Below are positions 51,559 to 59,723 of a DNA stretch of 64,000 bases, one piece after another. Source of the stretch: Terriglobia bacterium (GTDB taxonomy: Bacteria; Acidobacteriota; Terriglobia; Bryobacterales; Bryobacteraceae); contig JAIQFN010000009.1 in the NCBI GenBank assembly GCA_020073265.1, forward strand, positions 62,001-126,000. The letters run 5' to 3'. The notes beneath the pieces are model-generated. The model made no database searches, was not told the origin of the DNA, and saw only the letters and a program-made list of their open reading frames with translations. Position 1 is the stretch's first letter, and the number at the start of each line of letters is the position of its first letter. The position numbers were made by a program, and so were the translations under genes.

Positions 51559-53991
51559 GTGGTTACTTGCGCTCGACTCCTTGCCCTATTCCTACTGGGG
51601 CATATCGGTTTTCTCGCCGCCGCCGACCCGGCGAAAACCTATACGATTCAGACCGTCGCGGGGACCAACTCCGTCGGCGATGGCGGTCCCGCCTTGTCCG
51701 CGCTGTTGAGCCAGGCTGAAGGCGTGGCCGTCGACAGTCTCGGGGCGATTTACGTGGCCGACGCGGACGACAACCGCGTGCGCAAGATCACGCCGGATGG
51801 CGTCATCCAGACCGTGGCTGGAACCGGCGTCGCGGGCCTGGCGGGCGACGGCGATCCTGCCAACGCGGCGCTGCTGAACCATCCTTATGGCGTTGCGGTG
51901 GACGACCGCGGCAATCTCTACATCGCGGACCTGGGCAACGCGCGCGTGCGCGAAGTGTCCGCCGGCGGCACCATTCAAACCATCGCCGGAGGAGGCAGCG
52001 TGGTTCCGGGCGGCAATGGAGACGGCGGCCAGGCGTCGATCGCGCAACTGCTGGAGCCGCGCAACGTCGCGATTGGCGCGGACGGTTCGCTTTATATCTC
52101 CGACTTCGGCGCGCATCGCGTCTATCAGGTTTCGGCGGCCGGCATTCTGACGACGCTGGCCGGGACCGGCAACGCGGGATTCAGCGGCGATGGCGCTTCG
52201 GCGCGGCTTGCACAACTGAAGGCGCCGGCCGGCGTGGCGGTGGATGCGAATGGCGTCGTCTACATCGCCGACAGCGGGAACAATCGCATCCGCAAGGTGG
52301 ACCACGGCGTCATCAGCACGATCTTTTCGGTCGTTGCGCCGACGGGCGTGGCGGCGGGCGGCTCCGGGTCAGTCTACATTGCGTCGGGCAGCTACTTCGG
52401 TACGCAGTACAAGACCGTCGCGGGCGTGGCTTCGGCCCGCGATGTGGCGGTCGATCGAGCGGGTAGTGCCTATGTGACCACCGGACAGTTCGTGCGCAAG
52501 GTAAACGCGGCTGGAGCTGCGGCGACCGTGGCCGGAAGCGGTGAAGCGCGGTACTTCGGTGGAGACAACGGCTCGGCCAAGGCGGCCCGGCTGCATGCGC
52601 CTTCCGGCATCGCGGTGGACGACCTGGGGAACTGGTATGTCGCCGACACGGCCAATCATCGCGTCCGCAAGATCACGCCGGCCGGGGTGATCAGCACCAT
52701 CGCGGGCACCGGCGATCCAGGCGCGAAGGGAGACAACGGGCCGGCGGCGCTCGCGCAGTTGAACGCGCCGCGCAGCGTGGCGGTCGATTCGCTGCGCAAT
52801 GTGTATGTCGCCGACACGGGCAACAACGAAGTTCGCAGGATCACGCCGGGCGGGGCGATATCGACGGTGCTGAACCAGCTCAACGATCCCGAGTACGTGG
52901 CCGCGGGAACGGACCAGTCCGTGTACGTCGCCGATGCGGGCAACAACCGGGTGGTGAAGCTGACGGCGTCCGGGACAATGAGCACTGTGACGCAGGTTGT
53001 GCAGCCAGCGTCGATCGCGGTGGATCGCTCGGGCGACGTGTTCGTGAGCGGACCGGATAGTGTGTCGAAGATTCCAGCCGCGGGCGGGTTCAGCACGCTG
53101 CTGGATGGCTTGCAGTCGCCGCGAGGCCTGGCTGTGACGCCCGACGGCGACCTGCTGATTGCCGAAACGGGCGCCAACGTGATTCGGAGGGTGACGCCCT
53201 CGGGTGTTGTGTCCACCATCGCCGGAACGGGCGTGGCCGGTCTTTCGGGCGACGACGGCGCGGCGGGGTTGGCGCAGTTGAATGCTCCGCTCGATCTGGC
53301 GATGGACGCGAACGGCGCGATCTGGATCGCGGATTCGGCGAACAATCGCATCCGCGGGTTGACGCCGGCGACTGCCATTGCGGACGATACGGCGTCGACT
53401 GAAACCGTGGTGAACGCCGCGACGCTCCAGGCGGGGCCGGTCGCGCCTGGCGAAATCGTGACCATCTTCGGCGCCGGGTTCGTGGCCGATCAGACGCAAT
53501 TGCTGTTCGACGGCCGGCCCGCGACCATCTTCTATACCGGTGCGAATCAGATCAACGCGATGGCCCCCGCGGACCTGACGCCGGACGCGGCCACGGAGAT
53601 CAGCATTCTCGTCAAGGGAATGAAGATCGCGGATTTTTCGTCGAGCGTCGCCGTCGCGACGCCGGGCATCTTCACGGCGGCGAATGGAACGGGGCAGGCG
53701 GCCGCCACGAATCAGGACGGCAGCATCAACTCGGCTTCCAATCCCGCCGCGCGTGGCGAGATCGTCACGCTGTACGCCACTGGGCAGGGTTCGAGCGCCA
53801 ACGCCGTCAATCTCACCGTCGGCGGCTATCCTTGCGAGCTGCTGTACGCCGGTCCAGCGCCGGGCTTCCCCGGGCTGATGCAGATCAACGCGCGCGTGCC
53901 GTCCGGATTCCTGGGCCCGGGCATTCAGGCGCTCGCGCTCTCGGCCGGGAACGCTCGCAGTCAAGCCGGCGTGACGATCGCGGTGCGTTGA
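51559..53991 (+). CDS. Secreted NHL-repeat beta-propeller protein with a C-terminal TIGR03437 domain
   Basis: 810 aa from GTG 51559. Signal peptide LLALFLLGHIGFLAAAD. About ten NHL repeats (residues 40-600) of the form GVAVDxxGNLYIADxxNARVRxV followed by ISTIAGTGxAGxxGDGG. The C-terminal 215 residues (VVNAATLQAGPVAPGEIVTIFGAGF... ITLYATGQG... GLMQINARVPSGFLGPG) match the Solibacter C-terminal domain TIGR03437. The NHL propeller is probably an extracytoplasmic binding platform. The same terminal domain survives as the broken gene at 10427-10827. Confidence 0.9.
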   Translation: MVTCARLLALFLLGHIGFLAAADPAKTYTIQTVAGTNSVGDGGPALSALLSQAEGVAVDSLGAIYVADADDNRVRKITPDGVIQTVAGTGVAGLAGDGDPANAALLNHPYGVAVDDRGNLYIADLGNARVREVSAGGTIQTIAGGGSVVPGGNGDGGQASIAQLLEPRNVAIGADGSLYISDFGAHRVYQVSAAGILTTLAGTGNAGFSGDGASARLAQLKAPAGVAVDANGVVYIADSGNNRIRKVDHGVISTIFSVVAPTGVAAGGSGSVYIASGSYFGTQYKTVAGVASARDVAVDRAGSAYVTTGQFVRKVNAAGAAATVAGSGEARYFGGDNGSAKAARLHAPSGIAVDDLGNWYVADTANHRVRKITPAGVISTIAGTGDPGAKGDNGPAALAQLNAPRSVAVDSLRNVYVADTGNNEVRRITPGGAISTVLNQLNDPEYVAAGTDQSVYVADAGNNRVVKLTASGTMSTVTQVVQPASIAVDRSGDVFVSGPDSVSKIPAAGGFSTLLDGLQSPRGLAVTPDGDLLIAETGANVIRRVTPSGVVSTIAGTGVAGLSGDDGAAGLAQLNAPLDLAMDANGAIWIADSANNRIRGLTPATAIADDTASTETVVNAATLQAGPVAPGEIVTIFGAGFVADQTQLLFDGRPATIFYTGANQINAMAPADLTPDAATEISILVKGMKIADFSSSVAVATPGIFTAANGTGQAAATNQDGSINSASNPAARGEIVTLYATGQGSSANAVNLTVGGYPCELLYAGPAPGFPGLMQINARVPSGFLGPGIQALALSAGNARSQAGVTIAVR

Positions 53992-54025
53992 AACAGGATA
54001 TCGACCAATTGACACCGTAGACAAC

Positions 54026-54137
54026 AAAAACCTGGGGACAAAAACCGGGGGACAGACGGAACGTTTCCTTTGGCGCTAAGGAAACATTACGTCCGTCCCC
54101 CAGTTTGAGGAAACGTTCCGTCTGTCCTCAGGTTTTT
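54026..54137. repeat. Nested REP-like palindromic element
   Basis: 112 bases in the 304-base gap between the NHL and membrane fusion genes. Outer arms AAAAACCTGGGGACA / TGTCCTCAGGTTTTT; inner arms GGGGGACAGACGGAACGTTTCC / GGAAACATTACGTCCGTCCCCC around TTTGGCGCTAA. Words GGAACGTTTCC and GTCCGTCCCC are typical of repeats mobilised by REP-associated tyrosine transposases; no transposase is in this window. The rest of the gap shows no further structure I could support. Confidence 0.65.
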
Positions 54138-54295
54138 GAAAAGCAGGCTGCTCGCCTGTCCTTACGCGTACACAAGCCGTCCCAGAAGCGGACAGATGCC
54201 GATCGCCCCGCTTACTTGCAGATCGCATCCCGCCTTGTTTTTCAGTAGCATAGACAATGGCAGGGTAAGTGCCAATTCGTAACGGGAGTGATTCC

Positions 54296-55564
54296 ATGGA
54301 TGTCCCTCGTGGTAAAGAAGTCGCGCGCAGAAAGCTGATTCGGCGAATCCTGGTAATCGCGGTGGTCGTCGCGGCCATCCCGCTGATTACCTGGGGACTT
54401 TCGCGCCTCAAGCCGGCCGCGCCGTCGGTCGACCGGGCCACGGTCTGGATCGACACCGTCAAACGAGGACCCATGGTGCGCGACGTCCGCGGTCTCGGCA
54501 CCCTGGTGGTGGAAGACTACCTCTGGCTTCCCGCCGCCTTCGACAGCCGCGTCGAAAAGATCAACTTTCTGCCGGGCGTCAAAGTACGCGCCAACGACGT
54601 GGTGATGATATTGAAGAACCCCGACATGGAATTGGCCGCCGCGGACCTGGAGTGGCAGATCAAGCAGGCCGAAGCCGCCTACGACAATCTGAGAGTCCAG
54701 CTCGATACCCAGCAATTGGCTCAAAGAGCCACCACGCAGCAGGTGAAATCCGACATGGACCAGGCCGAATTGCAGGCCGATCGCGACACGCAGCTCACCA
54801 AGCTCGGGCTGAAATCGGAGCTGGACACTAAGCTCTCAGTGGCCAAGTGGCAGGAGCTGAAGGGCCGCTATGCGCTCTCGAAAGAGCAGTTGGATATCAG
54901 CGGCCAATCAATCAAGGCGCAATTGGACGCGCAGAAGGTTCAGATTGAAAAACTCCAGGCGGCCTACAAGTTGAAGAAGGAGCAAGTGGACCAGTTGACG
55001 ATACGCGCGGGCGTGGACGGCACCCTGACGCAGTTGGGAACCTCCGCCACGCCGCTCGAGGCCGGCATGCGCGTGGCGCCGGGAGCCATCCTGGCGAAGA
55101 TCGCGCAACCCAACCGGCTCAAGGCGACCCTCAAGATTCCGGAAACCCAGGTGAAGGACGTCGCAATCGGCCAGGTGGCCTCCATCGATACTCGCAACGG
55201 GATCATCCCCGGGCACGTCTCGCGTATCGATCCGGCCGCGGTGAACGGAACCGTGGACGTGGACGTAAAGCTGGAAGGAACAGCGCCCGGTATGCGTCCC
55301 GATCTCAGCGTGGATGGCACCATCACCATCGAGAAGCTGGCGGACGTGGTGTACGTCGGCCGGCCGGTGATCGGACAACCGGACGCCAAGATCTCGCTGT
55401 TCAGGCTGGATCCGGACAATAAGGAAGCGCAGCGCGTGCCGGTGAAGCTGGGGCGCAGCTCGGTGAACACCATCGAAATCGTGGACGGGTTAAGAGTGGG
55501 CGACCAGGTGATTCTGTCGGATATGTCGGCGCAGGATGCGTACAACCGCATCCGCTTGAATTAG
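54296..55564 (+). CDS. HlyD/MacA-like membrane fusion protein
   Basis: 422 aa from ATG 54296 (GGGAG 8 bases upstream). One N-terminal membrane anchor RRILVIAVVVAAIPLITWGL (about 16-35); lipoyl/barrel-sandwich half TLVVEDYLWLPAAFDSRVEKI; a long coiled coil (about 105-235, QAEAAYDNLRVQLDTQQLAQ... QVQIEKLQAAYKLKKEQVDQL); second lipoyl half IRAGVDGTLTQLGTSA; and beta-barrel/MP domains (LKATLKIPETQVKDVAIGQVASIDTR). It joins an inner-membrane ABC transporter to the outer membrane. Directly followed (18 bases) by the ATPase gene. No permease is seen. Confidence 0.9.
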   Translation: MDVPRGKEVARRKLIRRILVIAVVVAAIPLITWGLSRLKPAAPSVDRATVWIDTVKRGPMVRDVRGLGTLVVEDYLWLPAAFDSRVEKINFLPGVKVRANDVVMILKNPDMELAAADLEWQIKQAEAAYDNLRVQLDTQQLAQRATTQQVKSDMDQAELQADRDTQLTKLGLKSELDTKLSVAKWQELKGRYALSKEQLDISGQSIKAQLDAQKVQIEKLQAAYKLKKEQVDQLTIRAGVDGTLTQLGTSATPLEAGMRVAPGAILAKIAQPNRLKATLKIPETQVKDVAIGQVASIDTRNGIIPGHVSRIDPAAVNGTVDVDVKLEGTAPGMRPDLSVDGTITIEKLADVVYVGRPVIGQPDAKISLFRLDPDNKEAQRVPVKLGRSSVNTIEIVDGLRVGDQVILSDMSAQDAYNRIRLN

Positions 55565-55582
55565 ACGAAACGGGGTGACTTT

Positions 55583-56284
55583 ATGGCGAATGATCCGGAT
55601 GCTTTGATCAGTTTGGACGGGGTGACCAAGGTCTTTGTGACCGACGAAGTGGAGACGCACGCGCTGGCGGGCATTCACCTGCACCTGAAGAAAGGCGAGT
55701 ACCTTTCGATCGCCGGGCCGTCGGGCTGCGGCAAGTCGACGCTGCTGGCCATCCTGGGGCTGCTGGATTCGCCCACTGACGGGACCTACATTTTGAACGG
55801 CAAGCCGGTGCAGAATCTGAAGCTCAGCGAGCGCGCGCGCATCCGCAACCGCGAGATCGGCTTCATCTTTCAGGCCTTCAACCTGATCGGCGACCTGACG
55901 GTGTACGAGAACGTCGAGCTTCCGCTGACTTACCGCGGGATGCCGTCGGCCGAGCGCAAGAAGCGCGTGCACGACGCGCTGGAGCGCGTGGGCATGTCGC
56001 ATCGCATCAAGCACTATCCGTCGCAGCTCTCGGGCGGCCAACAGCAGCGCGTGGCGGTGGCGCGCGCCCTGGGCGGCGATCCTTCCATTCTGCTGGCGGA
56101 CGAGCCCACCGGAAACCTCGACTCCACCAATGGTGAAGCCGTCATGGAACTGCTGAGGGAGTTGCATCGCGGCGGCGCGACCATCTGCATGGTCACCCAC
56201 GATCCCCGCTATGCCCGCTATGCGGATCGCACCATCCGGCTGTTTGACGGCAGGATCGTGGAGGAAAGCGTGGGGGTGGCATAA
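55583..56284 (+). CDS. ABC transporter ATP-binding protein, MacB/LolD type (1)
   Basis: 233 aa. Complete nucleotide-binding domain: Walker A GPSGCGKST, Q-loop FIFQAFN, signature LSGGQQQR, Walker B ILLADEPTGNLD and H-loop VTHDPRYA. The opening reads THALAGIHLHLKKGEYLSIAG. It energises a MacB/FtsX/LolCDE-type permease. Very similar to the ATPase at 61567 (the central 180 residues are nearly identical), so the two arose by duplication. Last codon TAA shares its A with the ATG of the 64-aa gene. Confidence 0.93.
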   Translation: MANDPDALISLDGVTKVFVTDEVETHALAGIHLHLKKGEYLSIAGPSGCGKSTLLAILGLLDSPTDGTYILNGKPVQNLKLSERARIRNREIGFIFQAFNLIGDLTVYENVELPLTYRGMPSAERKKRVHDALERVGMSHRIKHYPSQLSGGQQQRVAVARALGGDPSILLADEPTGNLDSTNGEAVMELLRELHRGGATICMVTHDPRYARYADRTIRLFDGRIVEESVGVA

Positions 56285-56478
56285 TGTTTTGCCGGCATGT
56301 GGATTTCTTCGCGGTGCTGTTCATCACGCTCGGGCTGCTGGCGTTCTCGCAAGCCTCCCAGATCGTGGTGCCGGTGGCGGTGCGGCCGGTCGGCTTCGAG
56401 CAGCCGGTGTTGAAGGCTCAATCTTGCCCGCTCGCTCAGCAGATTCGCTTGCAGATCGACTCCCTCCGGAACAGGTAG
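56284..56478 (+). CDS. Small membrane or secreted protein between two ABC ATPase genes
   Basis: 64 aa starting at TAATG (one base overlap with the ATPase stop). Sequence opens with CRHVDFFAVLFITLGLLAFSQASQIVVPV, a signal peptide or single helix, and a polar tail with KAQSCPLAQQIRLQIDSL. No family recognised. Coupling and position suggest it is translated and may be a subunit or regulator of the exporter; a shadow of no gene is the alternative. A GCCGGC-TGAA-GCCGGC hairpin follows its stop (56485-56500). Confidence 0.5.
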   Translation: MFCRHVDFFAVLFITLGLLAFSQASQIVVPVAVRPVGFEQPVLKAQSCPLAQQIRLQIDSLRNR

Positions 56479-56555
56479 AGCCACGCCGGCTGAAGCCGGC
56501 TGCGGCCAGGATTGGCCGCCCCACATCGCGTTCATAAGACAATAAGAGTATAGGT

Positions 56556-57230
56556 ATGAGTTCACCGATGATCGTTCTGCGGAACGTCGAAAAATACTTT
56601 GAGCACGGGCCCACCAAGACCTTCGTCCTGCGCCGCATCAACGTCGAGGTCAAGGAGGGCGAATTCATCTCCATCATGGGACCCTCCGGCGCGGGCAAAT
56701 CCACCTTGCTGCATCTGCTGGGCATGCACGACAGCGCCTGGACGGGCGAATACCATCTGCTCGAGCATGCCATCCACAAGCTCCCCAAGAAAGACCGCAT
56801 GGAGCTTTACAAGAAATACTTCGGCTTCGTTTTTCAGAGCTACCATCTGCTGGATTCGCTCACGGTTTACGAGAACCTGGACATCCCGCTCTCTTATCGC
56901 AACATCAAGAAATCGGAGCGCGACAGCATCGTGTGCGACGTGCTGGACCGCTTCCAGATCGTCGGCAAGAAGGATCTGTATCCAAATCAGCTCTCGGGCG
57001 GGCAGCAGCAACTGGTGGCGGTGGCGCGCGCCATTGTCGCCAGCCCCAAGATCATCCTGGCGGACGAACCCACCGGCAACCTGCATTCCAGCCAAGGCAA
57101 AGAGATCATGGAACTCTTCAAACGCCTGAACGAATCCGGCACCACCATCATCCAGGTGACGCACAACGAGCGGAACGCCGAGTACGGCAACCGGGTGATT
57201 AACATCGCCGATGGGTGGATTGCTGACTAG
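56556..57230 (+). CDS. ABC transporter ATP-binding protein, MacB/LolD type (2), variant D-loop
   Basis: 224 aa. Walker A GPSGAGKST, Q-loop FVFQSYH, Walker B IILADEPTGNL and H-loop VTHNERN are intact. Two positions differ from the usual: the signature ends LSGGQQQL rather than QQQR, and the D-loop reads GNLHSSQG where the family has NLD, so Asp is replaced by His. It is only distantly related to ATPase 1. Whether it hydrolyses ATP normally is open; a heterodimer with ATPase 1 having one degenerate site is possible. No permease adjoins. Confidence 0.88.
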   Translation: MSSPMIVLRNVEKYFEHGPTKTFVLRRINVEVKEGEFISIMGPSGAGKSTLLHLLGMHDSAWTGEYHLLEHAIHKLPKKDRMELYKKYFGFVFQSYHLLDSLTVYENLDIPLSYRNIKKSERDSIVCDVLDRFQIVGKKDLYPNQLSGGQQQLVAVARAIVASPKIILADEPTGNLHSSQGKEIMELFKRLNESGTTIIQVTHNERNAEYGNRVINIADGWIAD

Positions 57231-57233
57231 GTT

Positions 57234-57261
57234 TCAGGTGTCAGGTGTCGGGTGTCAGGTC
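57234..57261. repeat. Heptanucleotide tandem repeat
   Basis: Four units TCAGGTG/TCAGGTG/TCGGGTG/TCAGGTC right after the second ATPase stop, followed by ACCTG. Confidence 0.7.
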
Positions 57262-57510
57262 ACCTGCTGCTTGCATCAAGACTTGGGTATATCGATGAAC
57301 CAGATGCACAACCAGCATTCGCCCTCACCGCCGAAGTTGGCAGAATGCTGAACGGCTTGGCGAAACGGCTCAAGCACCTGAAACCTGTCCCGCAACCGTC
57401 CACGGCCGTCCCACAAGCGAACACTGCTCCTGGCTAACTGATTGGTACCGTGGAGCTTCCCCTGGTATCCCAGTTGCACTACTTGTGGGGTTCCAGAGAG
57501 GAGATCGACT

Positions 57511-58281
57511 GTGGGCTTCTCAATCATACCGGTGCTTTTGGCCGGACAAATGGCGCTGTTCGGCGCGGCGACCACCACGGACACGTTTCACTGGACCGGG
57601 CATGTGCCGGCCGGTCAATTCCTGGAAGTTCGAGGGATCAACGGCAGCATTCACGCGCAACCCGCCTCGGGCGAAAGCATCGAAGTGATCGCCTCCAAGT
57701 CTGGACGCGTCTTCGATCCAGGCGAGATCGAAGTGAAAGTGGTGCAGCGCGACGGAGGCGTCACCATCTGCGCGGTCTACCCGTCGTCCGCGGACACCAG
57801 CCAGTGCGAGAACGGCGGAGCGGTCTACAATGATGTCAGCGTCGACTTCACCGTGCGGGTGCCTTCGGGCGTGCGCTTCGTCGCCCGGACCGTCAACGGG
57901 CTGGTGGAGGCGAAGTCGCTCCAGGCGGACACCGAAGCGCACACCGTGAACGGCGACGTGCTGCTCAGCACCGCCGGGGCCGCACAGGGCGAGACGGTGA
58001 ACGGGTCCATTATCGCGTCGATGGGAAGGATCAACAGCGCCTTGAAGTTTTCCACCGTGAACGGAGGCATCACCGTGAACGTGCCCCGCTGCGCCAGTGC
58101 GCGAGTCCACGCGCAGACGGTCAACGGGGGCATCCAGACCGAATTTCCGTTGCCCGTGCGCGGCCAATTTCCGGCCAAGCACATTGACGGCGCCATCGGG
58201 CGCGGAGGGCCGGACCTGCGGCTGGCCACCGTCAACGGCAGCATTCGTCTAAGGCGAACCAAGAGTGCTTCGAATCTGTAG
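57511..58281 (+). CDS. DUF4097-type adhesin-like beta-solenoid protein
   Basis: 256 aa from GTG 57511, supported by GAGAGGAG 7 bases upstream. Signal peptide GFSIIPVLLAGQMALFGA. The rest repeats a short strand-turn with the core VNG: IRGINGSIHAQ, RTVNGLVEAK, HTVNGDVLLS, ETVNGSIIAS, STVNGGITVN, QTVNGGIQTE, ATVNGSIRLR. DUF4097 proteins are extracytoplasmic, of unknown role. Lies before the NtrC-type regulator on the same strand, which suggests the two are related in regulation. Confidence 0.85.
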   Translation: MGFSIIPVLLAGQMALFGAATTTDTFHWTGHVPAGQFLEVRGINGSIHAQPASGESIEVIASKSGRVFDPGEIEVKVVQRDGGVTICAVYPSSADTSQCENGGAVYNDVSVDFTVRVPSGVRFVARTVNGLVEAKSLQADTEAHTVNGDVLLSTAGAAQGETVNGSIIASMGRINSALKFSTVNGGITVNVPRCASARVHAQTVNGGIQTEFPLPVRGQFPAKHIDGAIGRGGPDLRLATVNGSIRLRRTKSASNL

Positions 58282-58337
58282 CTACGCGCTCGGGTGCGGT
58301 TTCTGTATTCTGAATTTTGCGCACTGAAGTCTCCGGC

Positions 58338-59705
58338 ATGAAATCTCCCGACTCCGCGCCCCGCATCCTCATCGCAGACGATCAGCCCGACGTATTGGAA
58401 GCCCTGCGGCTGCTGCTGAAGGGCGAAGGCTATCAAATCGAGTCCGCGGCCTCTCCGGCGGGCGTGATTTCGGCGCTGGAAGCGCGCGACTTCGACGTGG
58501 TCCTGATGGACCTGAACTACACGCGCGACACCACTTCCGGCGAGGAAGGGCTGGATCTGCTCTCGCGCATTCAGACCATCGATTCGGTTCTGCCCGTGAT
58601 CGTCATGACCGCCTGGGGCACCGTGGGACTGGCGGTGGAAGCCATGCGGCGCGGCGCGCGCGATTTTATCCAGAAGCCTTGGGAAAACGAGCGGCTGCTC
58701 AGCGTCGTCAAGACCCAGGTGGACTTGAGCAACGCCATCCGCCGCGGGCTGCGCCTGGAAGCGGAGAACCGGCTGCTGCGCACCGACGGCGTTCCGGCGC
58801 TGATCGCCGAGTCGCCGTCCATGCATCCGGTGTTGCAGATGATCGCGCGCGTGGGGCCGTCGGACGCCAACGTGCTGATCACCGGCGAGCCGGGCACCGG
58901 CAAAGAAGTGGTGGCCAAGACGCTGTACGCCATTTCGCCGCGCGCCACCAAACCGATGGTGACGGTGAATGCGGGGGGCCTGGCCGAGGGCGTGTTTGAA
59001 AGCGAGCTGTTCGGGCACGTGAAGGGAGCTTTCACCGACGCCAAGGCCGACCGCGTGGGCCGCTTCGAGTTGGCCGACGGCGGCACGCTGTTTCTGGATG
59101 AGATCGCCAACGTGCCGATGAATCTGCAGGCCAAGATGCTGCGCGTGCTGGAGGTCGGCGAGATGGAGCGCGTCGGATCGTCCAAGACCAAGCGCGTGGA
59201 TGTGCGGGTCATTTCGGCGACCAACGCCCATCTCGAGGAAGAAGTGCAAGGCGGGCGTTTCCGCCAGGATCTGCTGTTCCGTCTCAACACCATCGAGATT
59301 CATCTGCCGCCGCTGCGTGAGCGCCGCGAGGACATTCCTCTGCTGGCGGCGCATTTTTTGTCGACGCACGCCCAGCGCTACCGCAAGCGGATCAGCGGCT
59401 TCGATCACCCCGCCTTGCAGTTGCTGCTGGACAATCCCTGGCAGGGCAACGTCCGCGAGTTGAACCACGTGGTGGAGCGCGCGGTGCTCATGGCGCAGGA
59501 CGGCCAGATCAAACCGGCCGACCTGGCGCTGCGCGCAGCGCGGGAAGGCAGCCCGCGCCTGGAAGACATGAGCATCGAAGAGGTGGAGGCGTTTCTCATC
59601 AAGAAGGCGCTGGCGCGCTATAGCGGGAACGTCAGTCATGCCGCGAACGCCTTGGGATTGAGCCGCAGCGCTTTGTATCGCCGCTTGCAGCGCTACGGGC
59701 TATGA
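58338..59705 (+). CDS. NtrC-type sigma-54-dependent response regulator
   Basis: 455 aa from ATG 58338 (TTG 58317 also possible). Receiver domain (1-125) with phospho-Asp58 in VVLMDLNYT; AAA+ domain (about 150-385) with Walker A GEPGTGKEVV, the sigma-54 loop GHVKGAFTDA (classical GAFTGA; the Asp form occurs in several NtrC-like groups), Walker B GGTLFLDEI, and the arginine-finger region FRQDLLFRLN; C-terminal Fis-type helix-turn-helix (NVSHAANALGLSRSALYRRLQR). Pairs with the kinase 18 bases downstream and probably controls the surrounding export genes from -24/-12 promoters, which I could not locate with confidence. Confidence 0.93.
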   Translation: MKSPDSAPRILIADDQPDVLEALRLLLKGEGYQIESAASPAGVISALEARDFDVVLMDLNYTRDTTSGEEGLDLLSRIQTIDSVLPVIVMTAWGTVGLAVEAMRRGARDFIQKPWENERLLSVVKTQVDLSNAIRRGLRLEAENRLLRTDGVPALIAESPSMHPVLQMIARVGPSDANVLITGEPGTGKEVVAKTLYAISPRATKPMVTVNAGGLAEGVFESELFGHVKGAFTDAKADRVGRFELADGGTLFLDEIANVPMNLQAKMLRVLEVGEMERVGSSKTKRVDVRVISATNAHLEEEVQGGRFRQDLLFRLNTIEIHLPPLRERREDIPLLAAHFLSTHAQRYRKRISGFDHPALQLLLDNPWQGNVRELNHVVERAVLMAQDGQIKPADLALRAAREGSPRLEDMSIEEVEAFLIKKALARYSGNVSHAANALGLSRSALYRRLQRYGL

Positions 59706-59723
59706 TGTGGCTGGAAGCGGCTC

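Noticed and set aside
57252-57437. 61-aa frame after the second ABC ATPase gene.
   Set aside because: Begins within a heptamer repeat region, no ribosome site, no features.
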